The notes under the pieces were generated by a model. The model was not told the DNA's origin, made no database searches, and saw nothing but the letters and a program-made list of their open reading frames with translations. A stretch of DNA of 18,142 bases. Source: Bacteroidales bacterium. GTDB taxonomy: Bacteria; Bacteroidota; Bacteroidia; Bacteroidales; ML635J-15. The position numbers and the translations under genes are program-made. The stretch covers positions 1 to 18,142 of the forward strand of contig JAGOEF010000011.1 of NCBI GenBank assembly GCA_017997855.1, written 5' to 3'. Below are positions 1 through 6,148 of this stretch, in pieces (the first letter of the stretch is position 1; every line of letters begins with the position of its first letter).

Positions 1-811
1 TGTCGCCCAGTTCGTTTCCTAAAATCAAATAGCGCCCCGATGCATCAAAATTAATGCTTCGGTTTCGAAACGACTTGGCAGCAAGCCGTTTTTCTTCGAA
101 AAGCTTATGAGTATTCCAGATAATTATCGAACGGTCAGAACTCGCTGATGCGAAATTGGTTTCATCAGGGTTAAAAACAAGGTCGTTCACATCGGAGTTG
201 TGCCGGTTCAGATAACTGAGCTTTTTCCCTGAATTGCTGCGTACTTTTTTCCCGTTATCGGCACTATACACGTATATTTTACCATCGCTGTTGGCTCCCA
301 GAAGTAAATTGTTTTTTTCGGAAACGCCCGCAGCATTAAAAACGTCGGTGAAGTATTCACACGACCGTTTGTATTTTGTTTTATTGGTTCCGGTCTCCCT
401 GTTTACAAGTTTATTTCCTTCGGCAGTAACCAAAAAATTATTTGCTACGCGGCATTGATTCCGGATTCTGGTTTTTTGAAGGACTATGGTACTGTCTTTT
501 GTTTCGAGGGTTCCTATATCCCAAACCTTTACCATTCCCTGATTGCCAATTATCAATCGTCGGTTGTTGTCGGTAAAGTACATCGATTTTACTGCGTTGT
601 CATATAACAGCGAACACATCTGTTTACCAAGCAACACGTTCCATACGATTATTTTTTTGTCGCTGCCATAGCTGGCCAGTAATTTTCCATCGGTGGAATA
701 ACTTAGCAATTCAACGCTGCCAGTATGACCGCTTTGCACAATCAAATCAACCGGTTGGGCCAGCAGCAGACCCGGCAGACAAAACAGAAGTATTATCAGA
801 GTCAGCTTCAT
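1..811 (-). CDS. Exported WD40-repeat protein, C-terminal part missing
   Basis: The gene reads leftwards from an ATG at 809-811 and stays open for 270 codons to the window edge, so only its N-terminal part is visible. Residues 1-19 form a signal peptide ending LLLAQ, which implies export to the periplasm or beyond. WD40-type blades follow at about 27-60 (SGHTGSVELL to KKIIVWNV), 69-100 (ending GMVKVWDIG), 160-195, 202-235 (NRHNSDVNDLVF to RSIIIWNT) and from 245 on. They carry the usual [ST]xDxxIxxW endings. WD40 propellers act as binding scaffolds; no catalytic motif is visible. In Bacteroidota such exported propellers are sometimes fused to a C-terminal caspase-like or other domain, which would lie outside the window. 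Only 2 bases separate the start from the stop of the VWA lipoprotein gene upstream, so it is very likely the fourth gene of that operon. WD40 identity is fairly sure; its role is unknown. Confidence 0.85.
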   Translation of the reverse strand, partial: MKLTLIILLFCLPGLLLAQPVDLIVQSGHTGSVELLSYSTDGKLLASYGSDKKIIVWNVLLGKQMCSLLYDNAVKSMYFTDNNRRLIIGNQGMVKVWDIGTLETKDSTIVLQKTRIRNQCRVANNFLVTAEGNKLVNRETGTNKTKYKRSCEYFTDVFNAAGVSEKNNLLLGANSDGKIYVYSADNGKKVRSNSGKKLSYLNRHNSDVNDLVFNPDETNFASASSDRSIIIWNTHKLFEEKRLAAKSFRNRSINFDASGRYLILGNELGD

Positions 812-813
812 AA

Positions 814-1866
814 CTATAGGCTAAGTCGGTAGTAAAATTTCAGCGGATTATTAATCACAATGTTCCCAGACACATCGCTGTATCGTACGTAAAAATCAGG
901 GCGAAGGTAAAAACCGTTGTAAAAATTGAGATTTCGTTTTACTTTCAGATGAATGCGGTACAAATGCACATTTTTCTGTAATATTCGGTCGAGCGATGCT
1001 ATTATCAACGGGCCTTTATATTCCATTTCGGTGTATAAAAAAGAACTGGTTTCCATGAGAAAGCCTCCGGTTCTTGAACAAATATCAGCAAACAGGGGTG
1101 CATGGTACCCAACAGATATAATGTTAATGCCGATATTCCGGTTGAGCGCACTGTCAATCAGCTTATTCGCATTTATCCCGTAGGAATCATCAATATTGTA
1201 GGTGTAAACGGTAACCGACCGTTGATCATTTACAGCGAAAGTATCAATGTATCGCATCATGCTCAGGCATGCATCATACAAGTTTGAACTCCCGGATAGT
1301 TCTTCTGTATTTATTTCGGATTCCAATATAAGTTTTTCATGATACGTGCCTCCGAAGGGGTTTCCGGTGCTGTCGGTGAAAATTTTATAATTGTTTATTG
1401 TGTTGCTGTTCCGCGCAAAATAAGCAATCGACACCTGATTTAGATTGTTTCTGCTGCTTTCGCTAAAAAAACGGTTCACAGCCCTTACTCTGAAATTATA
1501 AGCATCGACGTAAAGAGGTGATTCGCTTTGGTTAATCAACAAAATGGTAGAGTAGGGCAGAGTATTGTCAATAACAAGACGCTCAATACTATCAATTTCG
1601 AAAAAAACACTGCTTGTGCTTTCGATATGAAAGGCTGAATCGGGAATTACCGTGAAATTCTCACAATCTTCGGTAATAGCAGCAACATCTATTTCGAGCA
1701 TCATCTCGTTGTCGGTTTTCCATTCAAGCCGTGTGCCCATAACAAATGCTGTCGGCAAACCCGGCGTTTTTCGGGGTTCAGGAGCCCCGCGCTCACAGGA
1801 GCCGAAATAAACAGCCATGGCAGTGCTTACAATCAATAATATAATATTTCTGAAATCGGCTCTCAT
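814..1866 (-). CDS. VWA-domain lipoprotein with variant MIDAS motif
   Basis: A 350-residue protein. The N-terminus is a lipoprotein signal with a hydrophobic stretch at 8-20 and lipobox YFGSC, so Cys24 is the likely lipidated residue. Residues about 105-275 read as a von Willebrand A domain: a hydrophobic strand YSTILLI leads into NQSES at 112-116, in the place of the DxSxS metal-ion motif. SGSSNLYDA at 191-199 matches the usual GGTxLYDA, YTYNIDD at 221-227 stands where TDGxD is expected, and INIISVG followed by SRTGG at 264-268 is typical of VWA domains. The first metal-site Asp is therefore Asn112. The last 75 residues look beta-rich. The start codon overlaps the stop of the upstream barrel gene by one base (TAATG), implying translational coupling. 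No obvious surface-export acidic run follows Cys24, so inner-leaflet or periplasmic anchoring is possible. Function unknown; the family assignment rests on motif pattern only. Confidence 0.8.
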   Translation of the reverse strand: MRADFRNIILLIVSTAMAVYFGSCERGAPEPRKTPGLPTAFVMGTRLEWKTDNEMMLEIDVAAITEDCENFTVIPDSAFHIESTSSVFFEIDSIERLVIDNTLPYSTILLINQSESPLYVDAYNFRVRAVNRFFSESSRNNLNQVSIAYFARNSNTINNYKIFTDSTGNPFGGTYHEKLILESEINTEELSGSSNLYDACLSMMRYIDTFAVNDQRSVTVYTYNIDDSYGINANKLIDSALNRNIGINIISVGYHAPLFADICSRTGGFLMETSSFLYTEMEYKGPLIIASLDRILQKNVHLYRIHLKVKRNLNFYNGFYLRPDFYVRYSDVSGNIVINNPLKFYYRLSL

Positions 1867-2582
1867 TAATAATATATATAGCTGTGTTTGTTCATTTTCT
1901 GAAACGATAGTGTTTCGTTGTAATGAAACGAAATACTGTAGGAAGAAACATCCAGACGGTTTGCGTCACTGTCGATTCTTTTTTCGAAACGTACCGATAT
2001 CATCATGTCGTTGATATTCCAGCCTATTCCCCCGATGATTCTCCAATATGCCAGATTGTTGTAGGCAATGCCATATAACTCGTGAATATCGCTGTAACGA
2101 TAACCCCACCCGGCATCGTTCCATACTGCCCCATCCTCGATATTCGTATTTGCAAACACATAGCATGCTCCGGCGTATAACGACACGAAATTTGTACCAC
2201 CGGTAATCTTTACTCCCAGGAACACGGGGGTTTCGAGTGCGGTCTCATACACAGTCAGTGTTTGTTCGCTCCCTAAAAAAGTAAGGGTCAGGTTGCTTGC
2301 CCGCATCGAAGGACTTAGCTCGGTCCCCATAAAAAATCTGGCATATTCCAGTTGAAAATATAATCCAAACTGAACACCAAAAATTGGCCTGTGCGATTTG
2401 CTGCCTTTATCGGTAACGGTTCCAAACACATTATATGAGTATTTTGGGAAAATATATTCATCCTGAAATCTGGTTTCACCCCAAAAAGTGACTCCGGCAT
2501 GTTTTCCCATACTAAAGCGCTGTGCCTGTAATCCCAGACAAAAAGAGGCAAGAAATAATATGGTCAGTGCAAATCTCACCAT
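1866..2582 (-). CDS. Predicted outer-membrane beta-barrel protein
   Basis: A 238-residue protein with a signal peptide at 1-20 (ending LGLQAQ). The mature part is made of alternating hydrophobic and polar residues rich in Tyr, Phe and Gly, for example FGVQFGLYFQLEYARFFMG, FVSLYAGACYVF and YWRIIGGIGWNI. This is the pattern of transmembrane beta-strands in small 8- to 12-strand outer-membrane barrels common in Bacteroidota. No enzyme motif is visible. After a plausible last strand (SYSISFHYNETLSF) there is a short polar tail. The start codon lies inside the last codons of the preceding gene (7-base overlap) and the stop overlaps the next start, so it is translated as part of the same operon. 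It could be a channel, an adhesin or an assembly partner of its neighbours; the sequence does not decide. Confidence 0.75.
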   Translation of the reverse strand: MVRFALTILFLASFCLGLQAQRFSMGKHAGVTFWGETRFQDEYIFPKYSYNVFGTVTDKGSKSHRPIFGVQFGLYFQLEYARFFMGTELSPSMRASNLTLTFLGSEQTLTVYETALETPVFLGVKITGGTNFVSLYAGACYVFANTNIEDGAVWNDAGWGYRYSDIHELYGIAYNNLAYWRIIGGIGWNINDMMISVRFEKRIDSDANRLDVSSYSISFHYNETLSFQKMNKHSYIYY

Positions 2583-3250
2583 TTACGGGGTCTGAATGAA
2601 TAATTAACTTGTAAATAAAGGAGCGCATCATCAAAATCCTGAAAGTTGTCCCGATTTCTGACAGGCCAGAATTCATAGGCTTCCTGCATGGTTCCTTGTA
2701 AACCAATATTAAAAGCCAGTTTATCGATACGCACCTGAATCAGATGAAACCGCATATACAGCCTGTAATAATCTGACTGTAAATCATCTTCAAACATCAG
2801 TTCAATTTTATTTATGAAGTTGACATAACCCCACCAAAGTCCGCTTTTATGTCCGACAAACACCTTTGCTTTATGACACCGGTTGGGAACGAATTCGTAG
2901 CCTATACCATAGTAAACTCCATAACCGAAGTTATTCACCGATTTAAAGAAATCGGAATGTGATTGCTGCGTGCACATGAATCGGCTGATATCGATACCAA
3001 AACCATAGTTATAGCGGCCTCCGCCGAGATTCCCCGATGTTTCGGAACCTTCTTCCGGTTTCGAATCGAGGCTTACTATAGCATTCAGGTCTATTTCGAA
3101 TACAGCTTTCCTGTTGTAGTCAATCATGCGATTATCGTATCGAAAAAACTCTTTCCCATCCAGTAGAATCGATTGTTGCGCAATGGAATTGCTAATACCG
3201 ACAACCAGTATCAATGTTACAAGAAATGTTATGTAAGAGTATTTTTTCAT
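2576..3250 (-). CDS. Predicted outer-membrane beta-barrel protein, first gene of operon
   Basis: I place the start at the ATG at 3248-3250, giving 224 residues that begin MKKYSYITFLVTLILVVGIS, a clear signal peptide cleaved after about residue 25 (ISNSIAQ). The frame is open 32 codons further upstream, but that extension would bury the signal peptide and runs into the promoter region. The mature protein has amphipathic beta-strand patterns such as YNYGFGIDISRF, NFGYGVYYGIGYEFV, SGLWWGYVNFI and YYRLYMRFHLIQVRI. It ends in VNYSFRPRKW, consistent with a barrel whose last strand is close to the C-terminus. It heads a minus-strand operon with a second barrel, a VWA lipoprotein and a WD40 protein. 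The sequence GGAAAG lies a few bases upstream of the ATG. No specific family recognised. Confidence 0.75.
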   Translation of the reverse strand: MKKYSYITFLVTLILVVGISNSIAQQSILLDGKEFFRYDNRMIDYNRKAVFEIDLNAIVSLDSKPEEGSETSGNLGGGRYNYGFGIDISRFMCTQQSHSDFFKSVNNFGYGVYYGIGYEFVPNRCHKAKVFVGHKSGLWWGYVNFINKIELMFEDDLQSDYYRLYMRFHLIQVRIDKLAFNIGLQGTMQEAYEFWPVRNRDNFQDFDDALLYLQVNYSFRPRKW

Positions 3251-3260
3251 GCACTTTCCA

Positions 3261-3288
3261 CAGGTAAAAATAATAATTAATCCGATTG
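3261..3288 (-). promoter_or_regulatory. Candidate promoter/operator for the envelope operon, left arm of inverted repeat
   Basis: Read on the minus strand, 3276-3261 is TTATTATTTTTACCTG, ending 10 bases before the ATG at 3250. The same 16 bases occur on the plus strand at 3430-3445, before the divergent gene. An ATCG lies six bases upstream of the 16-mer in both copies. TATTTTTA inside it resembles the Bacteroidota -7 box TAnnTTTG except in the last base. No convincing -33 TTG is seen. It may be a promoter core, a shared operator, or both. Confidence 0.45.
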
Positions 3289-3417
3289 CCCATTCATCCC
3301 ATACTCCGATTCGATATTGTTTCGTTATGTCCGGCAAATTGTGCACAAAACCAGGTCATACAACCGACTTACGAATTTCTATTCATTTTATAATTTTTAT
3401 CAACAGAGGGTTATCAC

Positions 3418-3445
3418 TTATCGATATTTTTATTATTTTTACCTG
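3418..3445 (+). promoter_or_regulatory. Candidate promoter/operator for the T9SS cargo gene, right arm of inverted repeat
   Basis: Positions 3430-3445 read TTATTATTTTTACCTG, identical to the minus-strand sequence before the divergent envelope operon. The 16-mer ends 23 bases before the ATG at 3469. A closely similar block, 18 of 19 bases matching 3424-3442, lies at 5353-5371 before fabG, so at least part of the motif is probably general promoter sequence with a -7-like TATTTTTA at 3434-3441. The leader between motif and ATG is A-rich, as is usual in this phylum. Confidence 0.45.
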
Positions 3446-3468
3446 AAATTAATTAAAAACACACAATT

Positions 3469-5196
3469 ATGAGAAAAAATTTACTTCTGGTGGCACTATT
3501 GTTTGCAGCCGCTCTGGCTGGTGCACAAACCACCATTTTCAGCGAAAACTTCGACGGTCTTACCGCCGGACAAACAGTGAATTCCCAGCAACCTCTGTTT
3601 TATCCCTGGACAGGTCAGGTTGCTGAAAATGGCTACGTGAGTGATGTTCAATCGCATTCAGCGAGCAATTCAATGAAAATCATCAACAATAATGATATGG
3701 TTTTCAATTTTGGCGATAAAACCAGCGGTGAATTTGATGTAAACTTCTGGGTTTATGTCGTTGCGGGTCAGGGAGGTTATTTCAATGTGGAACATGACTT
3801 CGGTACTTCCTGGGCATTTGCATTCTATTTCAGGACTGATGGTACCTGCGACCTGATTCAGGGTGGTGTAACAACCAATTTTGCTTATGCTGCCGATACC
3901 TGGATGCAGGTAGAACTGAATATTAATCTCGAAACCGATCAGGCAACAGCCTGGGTTGATGGCACCGAAATTCTGACCTGGACATTCTCGAACGAAGAAG
4001 ATGCTGCCGGTGGACAAAACAAACTGGATGTTATCAATTTTTACGGACTTCATCAGACAAGCACCGGTGTAAACAATTCGGAATATTATGTTGATGATTT
4101 CGAATATATCGAAATTCAGAGTGGCATTGCTCCGGCAACTATCGATGTTGAAACAGCCACCATTACTACCGATGGCACAACCACTGAATTGCTCAACATT
4201 GCCAATGTGGGCGAACTCGAAATGAATTACAAGGCATATCCTGTGTTTCAGGATCCTGCACTCACTTCAAACCTGATTGACGGACAGATGAATTATGACC
4301 TTGATATTGTTACTGCCATTGGATGGGAGGAAAGTTTCGAAGTGGATGTTGCAGTACGTATGGGAACCGACATTACATCACAGCATATCGGACAGGTGAT
4401 TCACTATATTACTTTCTTTATTAACGACCTTCCTGCTACCGAAAACATCACGGTGTATGTCTGGTCGAAAGGCGAATATACCCAACCCGGAACTTCAACC
4501 GTCTTGTTCGAACAGGTAATGACCCCAACAGCCCAATCGTGGAATGCCGTTACACTTGATAACCCCATTGTTATTACCGGCGACGAACTGTGGATTGGAT
4601 ATCGTTTTACCGGACCTGCCGGTGGTTTTACTTTGGGTGTTGATGACCAACCTGTTGTTCCGGGAACCTGCTACCTGCGTACCGGTCCTGTTTGGACTGA
4701 ATTTACCGGTGTTGGTGGAAACGGGAACTTCTGTATCCGCGCCGAAGTTGAAGGTACCGGATGGCCCGTATGGCTTAATGTTGCTCCTGGTAGTGGTATT
4801 TTGGCCGCCGGTGCAAATACCGACCTGAACCTCAGTTTTAACACTGCCGGTCTGGTGAACGGAACTTACTATGCTGATGTGGTAATCGGAGCCAACGATC
4901 CCGATCAGCAATGGACAGAAGTTCCTGTTGAACTCACATATTTTGTTGGTATCGACAATCAGACATCGGTTGGAGTAATGACTTACCCGAACCCGACACG
5001 CGATTTTGTAAACATTGTAACCGACAATCAGATTGAATCGGTAAACGTGTTTAATACAGCCGGTCAATGTGTGATTTCTCTTAACGTGAATGCTGCCAGC
5101 ACCTCTATCGACATAAGCAGCCTTTCATCAGGAAACTATATCATCGAAGTGAGTGTTGCAGGTGCAACTACCCGCAGCCAGCTTGTAGTTGAGTAG
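3469..5196 (+). CDS. T9SS-secreted multidomain protein with type A sorting domain
   Basis: A 575-residue exported protein. Residues 1-20 are a signal peptide (ending LAGAQ). Residues about 21-213 look like a concanavalin/laminin-G type beta-sandwich, opening with FSENFDGLTAG and ending YYVDDFEYIEI. Residues about 220-265 and 430-490 resemble Ig- or BACON-like modules (TELLNIANVGELEMNY; WLNVAPGSGILAAG). Between them, residues about 280-425 form another beta-rich module (VDVAVRMG to FCIRAEVEG). The last 76 residues (500-575) are a type A T9SS sorting domain: TYPNPTRDFVNI, VNVFNTAGQ, IDISSLSSGNYIIEV. Proteins with this tail cross the outer membrane through the type IX system and are usually attached to the surface or released after tail removal. 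No catalytic residues are recognised, so adhesion or glycan binding is the natural guess. It diverges from the envelope operon and ends at a strong terminator, so it is probably transcribed alone. Confidence 0.88.
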   Translation: MRKNLLLVALLFAAALAGAQTTIFSENFDGLTAGQTVNSQQPLFYPWTGQVAENGYVSDVQSHSASNSMKIINNNDMVFNFGDKTSGEFDVNFWVYVVAGQGGYFNVEHDFGTSWAFAFYFRTDGTCDLIQGGVTTNFAYAADTWMQVELNINLETDQATAWVDGTEILTWTFSNEEDAAGGQNKLDVINFYGLHQTSTGVNNSEYYVDDFEYIEIQSGIAPATIDVETATITTDGTTTELLNIANVGELEMNYKAYPVFQDPALTSNLIDGQMNYDLDIVTAIGWEESFEVDVAVRMGTDITSQHIGQVIHYITFFINDLPATENITVYVWSKGEYTQPGTSTVLFEQVMTPTAQSWNAVTLDNPIVITGDELWIGYRFTGPAGGFTLGVDDQPVVPGTCYLRTGPVWTEFTGVGGNGNFCIRAEVEGTGWPVWLNVAPGSGILAAGANTDLNLSFNTAGLVNGTYYADVVIGANDPDQQWTEVPVELTYFVGIDNQTSVGVMTYPNPTRDFVNIVTDNQIESVNVFNTAGQCVISLNVNAASTSIDISSLSSGNYIIEVSVAGATTRSQLVVE

Positions 5197-5217
5197 ATTG
5201 ATAACTATTTAATAATT

Positions 5218-5246
5218 AAAACCGCCTGAATAGGGCGGTTTTTCAT
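5218..5246 (+). terminator. Intrinsic terminator of the T9SS cargo gene
   Basis: AAAACCGCC at 5218-5226 pairs with GGCGGTTTT at 5234-5242 in a 9-base-pair stem with a 7-base loop, ending in a T-run. It starts 22 bases after the stop codon at 5196. Confidence 0.85.
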
Positions 5247-5352
5247 TTATATGAGTAGTAATTCAGAATTCCATTTTTGTTACGTATTGTTCATCTACTT
5301 GACGTATGCAGTACTTTACGAAAGGTGTTGGGAATTTAACTGTTCTTATAGC

Positions 5353-5371
5353 ATATTTTTATTAATTTTAC
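5353..5371 (+). promoter_or_regulatory. Candidate fabG promoter core
   Basis: The 19 bases here match 3424-3442, before the T9SS cargo gene, at 18 positions. They contain TAATTTTA at 5363-5370, close to the -7 consensus TAnnTTTG. The block ends 22 bases before the fabG ATG. No TTG is found at the expected 19-21 base spacing, so the -33 element is weak or absent. Confidence 0.4.
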
Positions 5372-5393
5372 AACCAATTTTAAAACCGAAATT

Positions 5394-6137
5394 ATGGAAT
5401 TGCTAAAAGATAAAGTAGTAGTAGTAACCGGAGCAGCACGGGGAATCGGACGTGCCATTGCATTGGGTGTGGCCCGTCAGGGAGCGCAGGTAGCATTTAC
5501 CGATCTGAAAGCCGACGATAATTTTAATAGCCTGCTTGCCGAACTTAAGGCCATGGGAATCAAAGCAGCCGGATACGAGTCGAATGCAGCAGTTCTCGCT
5601 GATGCCGAAAAACTGGTAACCGATGTTACCAATGATTTTGGACGGATTGACGTACTGGTAAACAATGCCGGTATTACCCGCGATACCTTGCTCATGCGGA
5701 TGACCGAGGAACAGTGGGATATGGTCATAAATGTGAATCTGAAGTCGGTTTTCAATCTCACTAAGGCTGTGCAGCGCCCTATGCTGAAACAGCGCAGTGG
5801 CTCAATTGTCAATGTGAGTTCGGTTGTTGGTGTTAACGGGAATGCCGGACAGGCAAACTATGCTGCTTCTAAAGCCGGCATTATAGGTTTCACCAAATCA
5901 GTAGCCAAGGAACTCGGTCCGCGTAATATTCGTTGCAATGCGATTGCCCCTGGTTTCATCGAAACCGAAATGACCGCAGTGTTGCCCGAAGAGGTAAGGG
6001 CAGCCTGGAATGAAAAAATCCCGCTCCGCAGGGCAGGTAAACCCGAAGATGTTGCCGATGTCGTTGTGTTTCTCGGATCGGATTTGTCTTCGTATGTTAC
6101 AGGTCAGACCATCAGCATTTGCGGTGGTATGATTTAA
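5394..6137 (+). CDS. fabG: 3-oxoacyl-[acyl-carrier-protein] reductase (SDR family)
   Basis: A 247-residue classical short-chain dehydrogenase/reductase, the normal length for FabG. FabG uses NADPH to reduce 3-oxoacyl-ACP to 3-hydroxyacyl-ACP in the cytosolic fatty-acid elongation cycle. Visible motifs are the cofactor loop TGAARGIG at 12-19, NNAG in VNNAGITRDTLLMRM, the catalytic Ser143, Tyr156 and Lys160 in the FabG-like stretch SSVVGVNGNAGQANYAASKAG, and the PG-ET substrate/cofactor loop APGFIETEMT. It ends in VTGQTISICGGMI, as FabG proteins do. No acpP, fabD or fabF lies next to it, so it could be a FabG paralogue, but the sequence is close enough to call. The next gene starts 11 bases after its stop, so the two are probably cotranscribed. 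Confidence 0.88.
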   Translation: MELLKDKVVVVTGAARGIGRAIALGVARQGAQVAFTDLKADDNFNSLLAELKAMGIKAAGYESNAAVLADAEKLVTDVTNDFGRIDVLVNNAGITRDTLLMRMTEEQWDMVINVNLKSVFNLTKAVQRPMLKQRSGSIVNVSSVVGVNGNAGQANYAASKAGIIGFTKSVAKELGPRNIRCNAIAPGFIETEMTAVLPEEVRAAWNEKIPLRRAGKPEDVADVVVFLGSDLSSYVTGQTISICGGMI

Positions 6138-6148
6138 ACTTTTATTAA

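Noticed and set aside
3251..3346. A 32-codon upstream extension of the first barrel gene
   Set aside because: It would bury a clear signal peptide at residue 33 and covers the mirrored promoter sequence; the ATG at 3248-3250 is the better start.
4495..5067. A 190-codon minus-strand open frame inside the T9SS gene
   Set aside because: It is antisense to a gene with clear signal peptide and sorting domain, and its translation shows no recognisable domain or export signal.
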